Below, one piece after another: positions 24,602-33,163 of a stretch of DNA of 64,000 nucleotides. Position numbers and translations under genes: made by a program. Source of the stretch: Rhizomicrobium sp. (GTDB lineage: Bacteria; Pseudomonadota; Alphaproteobacteria; Micropepsales; Micropepsaceae); the NCBI GenBank assembly GCA_037200985.1, contig JBBCGJ010000001.1, forward strand, positions 3,944,756 through 4,008,755, in the 5' to 3' direction. The first letter of the stretch is position 1. Every line of letters begins with the position of its first letter. The notes under the pieces were generated by a model that worked only from the letters and a program-made list of their open reading frames with translations, was not told the DNA's origin and ran no database searches.

Positions 24602-24807
24602 TTTCGCAACAGCGTCTCGCGGTTGTCCGCGATCCACGTCATCGCCGTTCGTCATGCCCGCGGCGGCGCGGCACCTGCCAGAACGGCACCGTCCCGGATC
24701 GCCACGAGCATCTCGAATTCCCGCCCGACCACATGGACATGGGGCGGGTTGTGATCTTCGAAATACATGTCGATCTCGAAATTCGCGAAGCGCGAAAGCG
24801 TCGGCAT
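24583..24807 (-). pseudogene. DUF4160 gene interrupted by an in-frame TGA
   Basis: Translation from ATG at 24807 gives a typical DUF4160 N-terminus (MPTLSRFANFEIDMYFEDHN, then PPHVHV). It meets TGA at 24652-24654 after 51 codons. Past that codon the same frame continues with the expected C-terminal helix (WIADNRETLLRKWDELH) to a second stop at 24583. Without the stop the product would be 74 residues plus the replaced position, the usual family length. A single C-to-T change in CGA (Arg) would create it. The gene is therefore recently inactivated, read through, or makes a shortened protein. The DUF2442 start overlaps its end. Confidence 0.7.
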
Positions 24808-24815
24808 CGTAAAGG

Positions 24816-24868
24816 ATATTACGGCATATTCTGCCGGATTTCAAGAGAAATAACGGCAGATATTGCCG
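24816..24868 (-). promoter_or_regulatory. Promoter with two CGGCA-N5-TGCCG operators for the DUF4160-DUF2442 unit
   Basis: On the minus strand TTGAAA (24844-24839) and TAATAT (24821-24816) are separated by exactly 17 bases. The spacer contains CGGCA-N5-TGCCG (24822-24836); a second copy lies at 24854-24868, just upstream of the -35, 32 bases centre to centre (about three helical turns). Layout of a tightly autoregulated module. Confidence 0.7.
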
Positions 24869-24871
24869 CCT

Positions 24872-26938
24872 TTATCGCCCCTCGACCCGCCACGCGATCA
24901 GCAGCGTGCCCAGCAGCAACAGCAGCGCCAGCCAGGCCGGCAGCAGCGGCTGCTGCTCCACGCTCGTCACGCGATAGGCGCCGTTGGCCCGAAGCCCGAT
25001 CCAGTTCGATCCCGCCGCATTGCCGCCGGCGCCGACGCGGCGCACATCCGGCACGCCGTCGCTCAGCCAATGCACTGAGCCGCCGCTCGCATCCGCGATC
25101 GGCGACAGGATCGCCTGCGTCGCGCGCATGTCGGCGACCTCTTTCGGGTTCAGCGGTCCCGCCGCCGCCACCGCGGTCAGCGTCCCGTCGGTCAGCCGGT
25201 AGAGCCCGAGCTCGTCGGCCTTTGCGGTGGCGCGCCACACGCCGGGCTCGACCTTGGTCAGCGTCAGCGTCGCGGTCTTGCCCGACGGATAGGTCAGCGT
25301 CACCGGCGCCGCATGGTCCGCCATGGTGCGCCGCTCGACCGCGATGCGGCCGTCGGCGATGGTCGCGGCCAGGCGCTCCTCTTCCAGCTCCGGCTCCTTC
25401 ATCAGCCAATGCGCCAGCCGGCGCAGCAATTCGGCCTGCGGCCCGCCGCCCTCGAAGCCGCGCGCCCACAGCCAGACCTGGTCGGACAGAAGCTCCGCGA
25501 CGCGGCCCTTGCGCACTTTGTCGAGCACCAGCAGCGGCCGGCCGCCCGGCCCGCTCATCAGCGTCTCGCCGCCCACCTTGTTGGCGCCGATGACGCGGAA
25601 CCAGCGGCCCCAGCTCGGGGCCGCCGTCTCGGTGTTGGCGCCGGGCAGGTCGCGCGTCACCGGATGCGCCATGCCCTGCGCCGTTACGACGGGCTTGTAG
25701 CCTTGCGTCACGATCTCGCCGGTCGGCTGCGCCGGCAGCACGGCGGCGAGCGGCGTATGCGAGATGCTCATCGGTCCGGCGAATTCCGGCCCCGACGACA
25801 CCAGCAGCGCCCCGCCATTGTCGACATAGTCGGCGAGGTTCTCGAAATAGGGCAGCGGCAATATCCCGCGCTCGCTGTAGCGGTCGAAGATCACCAGGTC
25901 GAAACTGTCGAGCTTCTCGCTGAACAATTCCTGGGTCGGAAAGGCGATCAGCGACAGCTCGTTGACCGGGATCGTCGGGTCCTGTTTCGAGGGCGGCCGC
26001 AGGATCGTGAAGTGGATCAGGTCGACCGACGGGTCGGACTTCAAAAGATTGCGCCACACCCGCTCGCCCGCATGCGGCTCGCCGCTGACCAGCAGCACGC
26101 GCAGCCGGTCGCGCACGCCCGACACGGTGACGACGGCGCGGTTGTTCTGCAGCGTCAGTTCCGCCGGCCCCGGCTCGGCCTCGACCTCCACGACGTTCTC
26201 GCCGCCGTGGCGGACCGGGATCTGCAGCGTCGCGTTGCGCCCGACCGGCACGGTCTGCGTTCCCAGCGTCGTCCCGTCGATGCGCAGCACGATCCCCGCC
26301 GTTCCGCCGCCGCCGGAGCCGAAATCGTCGACCCGCACCACCATCGGGGCGCTCTGCGCGACGATGGCGAAGCGCGCCGCGTTCACGATGGTGAGCTTGC
26401 GGTCCTTCTCGCCGCGCCGCCCGGCGATCAGGGCATGGATCGGCGCATGGACGGCGAGCTTGTCCGGCGCCGGCGCGTCGTGCACCTCGCCGTCGGTGAT
26501 CAGGATCGCGCCTGCGATCCGTTCCGGCGGCACGTCGGCGAGCGCGGCATTGAGCCCGGCGAAAAGCTGCGTGCCGTTGTCCTCGCCCGTCGCGGTCGTC
26601 GTCACCACGCTTTCGCGGATTTCCAGGGTCTTGTCGCCGGCGAGCTGTTTCTTGATCGCGGCCAGCGCCGCGTCCTCCTGCGCCTTGCGGTCGTCCACGC
26701 CCATGCTCTGCGAGCGGTCGATCACGATCGCCGCGACATCGGGAAGAGGACTGTGCGTCTCGTTGACGATGAGCGGATTGGCGAGCACGAAGATCAGCGC
26801 CGCGAAGACCAGCGCCCGCGCCCAGGCGCCGCGCGCCCGCAGCGCGAAGGACAGGATCGTGAGCGCGACGGCAATCCCCACCGCGGCCCAGAACAGCGCG
26901 AGCGGCACATGCGGCGCGAAGTCGATGCTGAGGTTCAC
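24872..26938 (-). CDS. Membrane protein with von Willebrand A-like domain (last gene of the moxR operon)
   Basis: 688 residues. Two hydrophobic helices near the N-terminus (FWAAVGIAVALTILSFAL and ARALVFAALIFVLANPLIV) are followed by a vWA-like fold with MIDAS motif DRSQS near residue 75. A long periplasmic region contains a glutamine-amidotransferase-like segment (LVIFDRYSERGILPLPYFEN), and a final helix near the C-terminus reads LLPAWLALLLLLGTLLIAW. The GTG at 26938 overlaps the previous stop as GTGA, so it is preferred over the in-frame codon at 26974. It belongs with MoxR, DUF58 and BatA/DUF4159 genes that assemble or chaperone metal-dependent complexes or support envelope stress tolerance; the exact role is unknown. 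Confidence 0.75.
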   Translation of the reverse strand: MNLSIDFAPHVPLALFWAAVGIAVALTILSFALRARGAWARALVFAALIFVLANPLIVNETHSPLPDVAAIVIDRSQSMGVDDRKAQEDAALAAIKKQLAGDKTLEIRESVVTTTATGEDNGTQLFAGLNAALADVPPERIAGAILITDGEVHDAPAPDKLAVHAPIHALIAGRRGEKDRKLTIVNAARFAIVAQSAPMVVRVDDFGSGGGGTAGIVLRIDGTTLGTQTVPVGRNATLQIPVRHGGENVVEVEAEPGPAELTLQNNRAVVTVSGVRDRLRVLLVSGEPHAGERVWRNLLKSDPSVDLIHFTILRPPSKQDPTIPVNELSLIAFPTQELFSEKLDSFDLVIFDRYSERGILPLPYFENLADYVDNGGALLVSSGPEFAGPMSISHTPLAAVLPAQPTGEIVTQGYKPVVTAQGMAHPVTRDLPGANTETAAPSWGRWFRVIGANKVGGETLMSGPGGRPLLVLDKVRKGRVAELLSDQVWLWARGFEGGGPQAELLRRLAHWLMKEPELEEERLAATIADGRIAVERRTMADHAAPVTLTYPSGKTATLTLTKVEPGVWRATAKADELGLYRLTDGTLTAVAAAGPLNPKEVADMRATQAILSPIADASGGSVHWLSDGVPDVRRVGAGGNAAGSNWIGLRANGAYRVTSVEQQPLLPAWLALLLLLGTLLIAWRVEGR

Positions 26939-29667
26939 GGCTGGCGGCCCATGCGCTTGAGCAGTGCCGGCCAATGCACCATGTCGGCCTTGTAGTTGCC
27001 GGTGAAGGCATACATCACCAGATTGACGCCGAAGCGATAGGCCATCTCGCGCTGGCGCTCGCCGCCCGGCACCACGTCGACCATCGGCGCGCCGTCGGGC
27101 CGCACGGCCCAGGCCGCCGCCCAGTCATTGCCGCCGATGATCACCGGCGAGACGCCGTCGCCGCCGCGCGCCGGCGCCGCGCCGGCATTGGGATCGGCCG
27201 GCGGCAGCGCCTCGACCCATACCTTGCCGCCGTCCCAGCGGCCGGGAAAATTCTGGATGATGTAGAACGTCTTGGTCAGCACGTGATCGGACGGCACCGG
27301 CTGCAGCGGCGGCAGGTCGAGCTTGGCGACCAGCCTTCGCAGCGTCTGCTCCCCCGGCGACTGCGCGCCACGCGCCGCGCCCAGCGTCAGGTCGCGGGTG
27401 TCGAACAGGATCGTCCCGCCGTTGCGCATATAGTCGCTGATCTTCGACAGCGCCTCGGGCGAAAGGTCCTTCTCGCGCGGGTCCATCGGCCAGTAGAGCA
27501 GGGGGAAGAACGACAGGTCGTCCTTCGCGACGTCGACGCCCATCGGGTCCTGCGGCTCGTAAGAGGTGCGTGCCCGCAATTGCAGCGCAAGGCCGGTCAG
27601 CCCTGCCCGGCTCATCTCGTCGACATCGGCAAGCCCGGTGACGACATAGGCGAGCCGCGTGTCGTCCGCGGCTTTCAGGTCGAACGCATCGTCCGCGCGC
27701 GCGCTGTGCCCGCGCACCGCGAACAGGAGCGCGAGCGCGACCGCCGCGATCCGCGTCAGCCGCAGCCGCGAAAGATAGCCGCGCAGCCAGAGCGACAGCA
27801 GCGCGTCGAGGAACAGGAGCGCGAGCGCCACGCCCAGGAACCACGGCGCCAGCGCCGTCACCGTCGATTGCGGATAGGGCTCGGTGTCGATGCCGGCGAA
27901 AGGCAGCAGCACCGTATCGGCCTTGACCGCGTTCAGCGCATCCTCGGTGCCGGCGACGCCGTAGAGCCCCGGCGGGTGGACCGGCGACGGCACGGTCTTC
28001 GCCAGATCGGCGGCGCGGATCGGCAGCACTTCGGCCGGCGGCTTGCGGGCCCGGCCGAAGCCGTCCAGCGTCGTCACCGGCGGCAGCGTCGTGGCGCTCT
28101 TCATGTCGCTGGCCTTGGCCCCCGCCGACAGCGCCAGCAGCCGCCGCATCATGTCGACGTAAAGTCCGGACAGCGGCAGCGATGACCAGCTCGGCCCCGC
28201 CGTGATGTGGAACAGGACGATGAATCCCTTGCCGCGATTCTCCGCGGTGACAAGCGGCGTGCCGTCCGCCAGCCTTGCCCAGCTCCGGTCCGCCAGTTCG
28301 ACCGACGGCTCCGCCAGCACCTGCCGCGTCACCGATACGTCGGCCGGGATCGTCAATCCCGCGAAGGGACTGGAATCGGAGAACGGCGCCAGCTTCTGCG
28401 GCTCGGCCCAGGCCAGCGCGCCGCCGAGATAGCGCCCGCCGACCCGCAGCTTCACCGGCACCAGGTCGTCGGTGCCGCCGGTCATGCGCCCGCCCGCGAA
28501 GCGGATCACGAGCCCGCCGCCGGCGACGAATTTCGCCACCTTGTCGTAGTCGCTGCCCGTCACCCGTGCGACATCGGCCAGGATCAGCACCGACACATTG
28601 CGCGCCAGCACGGCGCCGATCGTGCCCTTGCGCACCTCGGCATAGGGCGCCAGCGCGCGCTCCAGATAATACGTGTCGGAGAGCAGCGGCTGGGTGTCCT
28701 CGGCGACGTCGGCTGCGACAAGGCCCACGGCGCGGCGCGATCCGCCGCCGCCCAGGAGCTGCACCGCCCCTGCCGAATCCGCGTTCGCGACGGCGATGCG
28801 CGTCGTCTCGTTGCGCACCTCCAGCGGAAGGCTGATATGCGCGTCCGCCCTGGCGCGCGCGCCTTCGAAGCGGAAGGCGCCTTCCGCCAGCATCTCGCCA
28901 TGGCTGCCCAGCGCCTGGACGCGGCCGCCGCGCGCCCCGTCGGTGTCGGCGCGCAGCACCGAGACGTCGAAGCCGTTCGCCTTGTTGGCCGGCGGCAGCA
29001 GCGCCAGCGCCCCCTGGCCCGGCGCATCGGCATAGATCGTCAGCGCGCCGGCCTTCGCCAGCGCGTCGGCGGTGGCGCCCGCCGTGCCGTCCTCGATCCC
29101 GTCGCTCAGCCACAGGATCTGCGGCGGCGCCGCGAACTTCGCTCTGGCGATCGCGGCCGCGGCGCGACGGCGGTCCGGCAACCAGGGCTGCGGCACCAGC
29201 GCCTGCGCGATGCGCGCCGCGCGTCCCGCATCCATCAGGCTCACATCGGGAATGTCGGCGGTCGGCACGATGGCGACGGCGCGCCTCTGCTGCGTCGCGC
29301 TGCGCAGCACGTCCGCGATCACCGCCTGCCGCGCGTCCCAATTCGCGGCCGAGGTCCAGCCATTGTCGACCACCAGCACGACGGGTCCGGTTCCGGCGAC
29401 GGTCGGGCCCTTGCCGAACAGGGGCTCGGCGAGCGCCACGATCACGCAGGCCGCCGCGATCAGGCGCAGCAGCAGCAGCCACCAGGGCGTCCGCGCCGGC
29501 GTCTCTTCCTTTCCGGACAATCCCAGAAGCAACCGCAGCGGCGGGAATACCAGCCTTCGCGGCAGGGGCGGCGTCACGCGCAGCAGCCACCACACCGCCG
29601 GCAGCACGATCAGGGCGCCGAGGATGAAGGGCGCGCCGAAACTCAATCCCGCGAGCAATCCGGCCAC
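26935..29667 (-). CDS. BatA-like membrane protein with C-terminal DUF4159 domain
   Basis: 910 residues. The N-terminal BatA domain has two membrane helices (GAPFILGALIVLPAVWWLL and WWLLLLRLIAAACVIVALAE) and a degenerate vWA fold (VVLVVDNGWTSA in place of DxSxS). A long periplasmic region and another helix (WFLGVALALLFLDALLSLWL) precede the DUF4159 domain in the last 220 residues (DDTRLAYVVTGLADVDEMSR, DTRDLT). Start is GTG at 29667, one base from the DUF58 stop; the end overlaps the next start by four bases. Standard third gene in alphaproteobacterial moxR operons; molecular role unknown. Confidence 0.85.
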   Translation of the reverse strand: MAGLLAGLSFGAPFILGALIVLPAVWWLLRVTPPLPRRLVFPPLRLLLGLSGKEETPARTPWWLLLLRLIAAACVIVALAEPLFGKGPTVAGTGPVVLVVDNGWTSAANWDARQAVIADVLRSATQQRRAVAIVPTADIPDVSLMDAGRAARIAQALVPQPWLPDRRRAAAAIARAKFAAPPQILWLSDGIEDGTAGATADALAKAGALTIYADAPGQGALALLPPANKANGFDVSVLRADTDGARGGRVQALGSHGEMLAEGAFRFEGARARADAHISLPLEVRNETTRIAVANADSAGAVQLLGGGGSRRAVGLVAADVAEDTQPLLSDTYYLERALAPYAEVRKGTIGAVLARNVSVLILADVARVTGSDYDKVAKFVAGGGLVIRFAGGRMTGGTDDLVPVKLRVGGRYLGGALAWAEPQKLAPFSDSSPFAGLTIPADVSVTRQVLAEPSVELADRSWARLADGTPLVTAENRGKGFIVLFHITAGPSWSSLPLSGLYVDMMRRLLALSAGAKASDMKSATTLPPVTTLDGFGRARKPPAEVLPIRAADLAKTVPSPVHPPGLYGVAGTEDALNAVKADTVLLPFAGIDTEPYPQSTVTALAPWFLGVALALLFLDALLSLWLRGYLSRLRLTRIAAVALALLFAVRGHSARADDAFDLKAADDTRLAYVVTGLADVDEMSRAGLTGLALQLRARTSYEPQDPMGVDVAKDDLSFFPLLYWPMDPREKDLSPEALSKISDYMRNGGTILFDTRDLTLGAARGAQSPGEQTLRRLVAKLDLPPLQPVPSDHVLTKTFYIIQNFPGRWDGGKVWVEALPPADPNAGAAPARGGDGVSPVIIGGNDWAAAWAVRPDGAPMVDVVPGGERQREMAYRFGVNLVMYAFTGNYKADMVHWPALLKRMGRQP

Positions 29668-29668
29668 G

Positions 29669-30526
29669 TCAGGTGCCGCTCATGTCGGCATAGAGCGCGA
29701 TCAGCGCGGTCTGCGGCGGCTTGTCCGTGCGGTGCGCGATATAGGACCAGCCCAGCCGCCGCGCCAGCGCGCCCAAGGTCTCGGCATGTGCCTTGAACCG
29801 CGCGCGATAGGCGCCTGCCACCGTCTCGGCGCGGCCGATCGTTTCGCTCAAGTCGCCCTTCGTGTCCTCGAAGCGCACGCGCCCGGCATAGGGAAAATCC
29901 TCTTCCGCCGGATCGATGATGTGCACCACCTGTCCCGTCACCGCCGAATGCGACAGCCGCCTGAGCGTCGCCTCGATATCGATCAGCGGCGAGAGAAAGT
30001 CGGAGAACCAGACGAATTGCGCGTTCTTGGTGATCGCCGCGTCGGGCGGCAGCGCGATGTCGCGGTCCGGTCCGTCCAGCAGCGTGTGCCCGATCCGCCG
30101 GAGCGCCGCGCGCGAACTGGCCGGCGCGTGTCCGTCGCCATAGAGCGCTACGCGCTCGCCGCCGCGCACCAGCAGCGACGCCAGCGCCAGGCCGAGCAGC
30201 TTGGCCCGCTCCGCCTTGGTGGTCTTGGCCGATGCGAATTGCATGCCGGCCGAGGCATCGCACCAGAACCACACCGACTGCGCCGCCTCCCATTCGCGCT
30301 CGCGCACGAAGAGATGCTGCGACTTGGCCGATTGCCGCCAGTCGATCGCGCTCGCTGCGTCCTCCGGCGTATAGCGGCGGAACTGCCAGAAGCTCTCGCC
30401 CATGCCGGCCTTGCGCCGTCCGTGCACGCCGAGACTCACCGCCGCGGCCAGCCGCTCGGCGTCGAGCAGGAGCGGCGGCAGGCCGGCGCCGAGCGCCTCG
30501 GCTTCATATTGGAGATTCGAACTCAA
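29669..30526 (-). CDS. DUF58 domain protein
   Basis: 285 residues. The DUF58 signature is FRRYTPEDAASAIDWRQSAK near residue 55, followed by a vWA-like half (VWFWCDASAGM) typical of the family. DUF58 proteins accompany MoxR AAA+ ATPases and are thought to act as adaptor or substrate-binding components. A large frame extends upstream, but the family N-terminus corresponds to TTG at 30526, whose TTGA overlaps the moxR stop. The rare start and overlap imply coupling to moxR translation. Confidence 0.82.
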   Translation of the reverse strand: MSSNLQYEAEALGAGLPPLLLDAERLAAAVSLGVHGRRKAGMGESFWQFRRYTPEDAASAIDWRQSAKSQHLFVREREWEAAQSVWFWCDASAGMQFASAKTTKAERAKLLGLALASLLVRGGERVALYGDGHAPASSRAALRRIGHTLLDGPDRDIALPPDAAITKNAQFVWFSDFLSPLIDIEATLRRLSHSAVTGQVVHIIDPAEEDFPYAGRVRFEDTKGDLSETIGRAETVAGAYRARFKAHAETLGALARRLGWSYIAHRTDKPPQTALIALYADMSGT

Positions 30527-31560
30527 AGAATGCTCCGGCTGAGCCTTTCGATGACGGAGGTCACCGTCATGCCTTCGGCGCGCGCCGGGAAGGTGAGCGC
30601 CATGCGATGGCGCAGCACCGGCTGCGCCAGGGCCTCGACGTCGTCGGTCGACGGCGCCAGCCGTCCCTCGATCAGCGCCCGCGCCCGCACCGCCAGCATG
30701 AAGGCCTGGCTCGCGCGCGGACCCGGACCCCAGGCCACGGCGTCGCGGACGTCCTTGGGCCCTTCTTCGCCGGGCCGTGCCGCGCGCACCAGCTTCAGGA
30801 TCGCGTCGACGACCTTCTCGCCGACCGGGATGTGCCGCACGATCTGCTGCGCCAGCATCAGGTCGGCGGCGCTGCACACCGCGACCGGCTTCTCCTCCTC
30901 GCCGAAGGTCGTGGCCGCCAGCATGCGCCGCTCGGCCTCCTTGTCGGGATAGCCGATGTCGATCTGCAACAGGAACCGGTCGAGCTGTGCCTCGGGCAGG
31001 GGATAGGTGCCTTCCTGCTCCAGCGGGTTCTGCGTCGCCAGCACATGGAACGGCTTGGGCAGGTCGTAGCGCTGGCCGGCCACCGTGACGTGCCGCTCCT
31101 GCATCGCCTGCAGCAGCGCCGATTGGGTACGCGGGCTGGCGCGGTTGATCTCGTCGGCCATCAGCAATTGGGTGAACACCGGACCCGCGATGAAGCGGAA
31201 GCTGCGCTTGCCGCCGGCCTCTTCCAGGACTTCGGAGCCGATGATGTCGGTCGGCATCAGGTCCGGGGTGAACTGGATGCGTTTCCAGTCCAGGCCGAGC
31301 ACGATGCCCAGCGTCTCGACCAGCTTGGTCTTGGCGAGGCCCGGCACGCCGATCAGAAGGCCGTGCCCGCCGGCCAGGAGCGTCACCAGCGTCTGCTCGA
31401 TCACCGCATCTTGGCCGAAGATCGCCCGCCCGACCGCCTCGCGCACCTTGGCCAGCGTGGCCGCGGCGCGCTCCAGATGGGCGGCGGCGCCAGAACTCTC
31501 AGCCACGGTATCGTTCATGAAGGGGGTCCGGATGCTTGGTTGCCGGTCCACGGACCGCAC
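30523..31560 (-). CDS. MoxR family AAA+ ATPase
   Basis: 345 residues from the GTG at 31560, which has GGAAG a few bases ahead; ATG at 31518 is an alternative 14 codons in but has no ribosome site. Walker A is GVPGLAKT near residue 75, Walker B is LLMADEINRA, and sensor 1 is ATQNPLEQEGTYPLPEAQLD, diagnostic of MoxR proteins. MoxR ATPases work with vWA proteins as chaperones for metal-cofactor insertion or complex maturation. First gene of a four-gene operon with overlapping stops and starts. Divergent from the DUF1285 operon across about 108 bases. Confidence 0.93.
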   Translation of the reverse strand: MRSVDRQPSIRTPFMNDTVAESSGAAAHLERAAATLAKVREAVGRAIFGQDAVIEQTLVTLLAGGHGLLIGVPGLAKTKLVETLGIVLGLDWKRIQFTPDLMPTDIIGSEVLEEAGGKRSFRFIAGPVFTQLLMADEINRASPRTQSALLQAMQERHVTVAGQRYDLPKPFHVLATQNPLEQEGTYPLPEAQLDRFLLQIDIGYPDKEAERRMLAATTFGEEEKPVAVCSAADLMLAQQIVRHIPVGEKVVDAILKLVRAARPGEEGPKDVRDAVAWGPGPRASQAFMLAVRARALIEGRLAPSTDDVEALAQPVLRHRMALTFPARAEGMTVTSVIERLSRSIL

Positions 31561-31668
31561 CTTATCTTCCGGGTGCGCCGGGACCGGACCTATCTACCCC
31601 GGCGATGCAGGCGCAACAAGGAAAACACCCGGTCCGCACAGGGCTGTGAAGGACGTGGTCCGATCGAC

Positions 31669-32232
31669 ATGAGCAGCTTCCCCCTCGGCCTCGCAAGCCT
31701 GCAGCGCGACGCCGCCGCCGGCCGCGGCCTGCCGCCCGTGGAGACGTGGAACCCGGCCCATTGCGGCGACATCGACATCCGCATCGCGCGCGACGGCACC
31801 TGGCATCACGAAGGCAGTCCCATCGGCCGCAGGGAATTGGTGCGCCTTTTTTCGACCATATTGCGCCGCGACCCCGACGGCTTCGTCCTCGTCACCCCGG
31901 CCGAGAAAATGCGCATCGTGGTCGAGGATGCGCCGTTTCTTGCCGTGCTGCTGGACGTCGAGGGCGAAGGCCGCGACCAGAAACTCGTCTTCACGACGAA
32001 TGTCGGCGATGAGACCGTTGCCGGCCCCGCCAATCCCATCCGCGTCGAGACCGATCCGGCGACGGGCGAACCCGCGCCCTACGTCCATGTCCGCAAAGGG
32101 CTGGAGGCACGCATCGCGCGGCCGGTATTCTACCAGCTCGCCGATCTCGCCGTCCCCGGCGAAGGCGAACATCGCGGCACGCTCGGCGTGTGGAGCAGCG
32201 GCGTCTTTTATCCCCTCGGCCGTCCCGAATGA
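31669..32232 (+). CDS. DUF1285 family protein
   Basis: 187 residues. The N-terminal block WNPAHCGDIDIRIARDGTWH, then GSPIGRRELVRLFSTILRRD, is diagnostic of DUF1285; the rest is strand-rich (IRVETDPATGEPAPYVHVRK). The structure of a family member is known to be a small two-domain fold, but no function is proven. First gene of a plus-strand operon (DUF1285, CoA pyrophosphatase, DUF6111, CCA transferase, PP2C-like) with overlapping ends, a conserved alphaproteobacterial arrangement. Confidence 0.88.
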   Translation: MSSFPLGLASLQRDAAAGRGLPPVETWNPAHCGDIDIRIARDGTWHHEGSPIGRRELVRLFSTILRRDPDGFVLVTPAEKMRIVVEDAPFLAVLLDVEGEGRDQKLVFTTNVGDETVAGPANPIRVETDPATGEPAPYVHVRKGLEARIARPVFYQLADLAVPGEGEHRGTLGVWSSGVFYPLGRPE

Positions 32233-32888
32233 GCGCGCCGGAGGAATCTCCCGCCGCCATCGGCCGGCGCATCGTCTGCGGCGGCATCGATCTTTTGCGC
32301 TCGCGCCTGCTGCACGAACCGCCGCTGCTGCCGCTGATGCCGACGCGCGGCGACTACGACCTCAATCCGCAGAACCGCCCGGCGAAGACGCCCGATCTCA
32401 CGCCCGCCGCGGTGCTGCTGCCGCTCATCCTGCACCGCGAGCCGCATGTGCTCCTGACCCAGCGCACCGACAGCCTCACCCGGCACGCCGGGCAGGTCGC
32501 CTTTCCCGGCGGGCGCGTCGAACCGAAGGACATATCCCTCGTCGAAACGGCCCTGCGCGAGACGCAGGAGGAGACCGGCATCGAACCCGCCTTCGTCACC
32601 GTGGCGGGCTTCCTCGACGCCTATGAGACCGGCACCGGTTTCGCCATCCTGCCCGTCGTCGGCATCCTGAGCGAAGGCTTCGCGCTTGCGCCGGACGCCA
32701 GCGAGGTCGCCAGCATCTTCGAAGTGCCGCTCGACTTCCTGCTCGATCCCGCCAACCGCCAGAAGCAGACCCGCGAATTCCAGGGCCGCATGCGGACCTT
32801 CAACGCCTTCACCTACGAAGGCCACTACATCTGGGGCGCGACCGCGGCCATGCTGATCGATTTCGCCGAGCGGATCACCGCGCCATGA
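32229..32888 (+). CDS. CoA pyrophosphatase (NUDIX, NudL-like)
   Basis: 219 residues. The UPF0035 signature (LLTQRTDSLTRHAGQVAFPG) precedes the Nudix box (GGRVEPKDISLVETALRETQ, then EETG), the combination that marks CoA-hydrolysing Nudix enzymes. It cleaves coenzyme A to 3',5'-ADP and phosphopantetheine with Mg2+ or Mn2+. The start ATG at 32229 overlaps the DUF1285 stop (ATGA), and the stop overlaps the next start. The longer frame to 32190 is not needed. Confidence 0.9.
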   Translation: MSAPEESPAAIGRRIVCGGIDLLRSRLLHEPPLLPLMPTRGDYDLNPQNRPAKTPDLTPAAVLLPLILHREPHVLLTQRTDSLTRHAGQVAFPGGRVEPKDISLVETALRETQEETGIEPAFVTVAGFLDAYETGTGFAILPVVGILSEGFALAPDASEVASIFEVPLDFLLDPANRQKQTREFQGRMRTFNAFTYEGHYIWGATAAMLIDFAERITAP

Positions 32889-33163
32889 CCCGTTCCATTC
32901 TCGAGCGCATCCTGCTCTTCGCGGTTCCGTTCCTGCTCTATGGCGCCTATCTGCTGCTGCTGCGCCTGCGCCCGCCCGTGAACCGGCCCGTGACGCCCTG
33001 GACCTGGCTGACCATCGCCGGATTGTCGCTGGTGGCGCTCAGCTTTCTCGTGGTCGGCTTCCTCGAAGGCGAGCCGATCACCGGCCTCTATGTCGCGCCG
33101 CATGTGGTGAACGGCAAGATCGTTCCGGGCTATGTTGCGCCGGCACCGGAGAAGACGAAGTGA
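32885..33163 (+). CDS. DUF6111 family small membrane protein
   Basis: 92 residues with two hydrophobic helices (residues 6-27 and 42-62) and a periplasmic or cytosolic tail (VAPHVVNGKIVPGYV). Matches the small alphaproteobacterial family DUF6111, nearly always between the CoA pyrophosphatase and CCA transferase genes. Four-base overlaps on both sides show tight coupling. Function unknown. Confidence 0.8.
   Translation: MTRSILERILLFAVPFLLYGAYLLLLRLRPPVNRPVTPWTWLTIAGLSLVALSFLVVGFLEGEPITGLYVAPHVVNGKIVPGYVAPAPEKTK

Noticed and set aside
24652..24654. Selenocysteine codon
   Set aside because: No SECIS-like stem follows and family members have Arg or similar here; a nonsense change is simpler.
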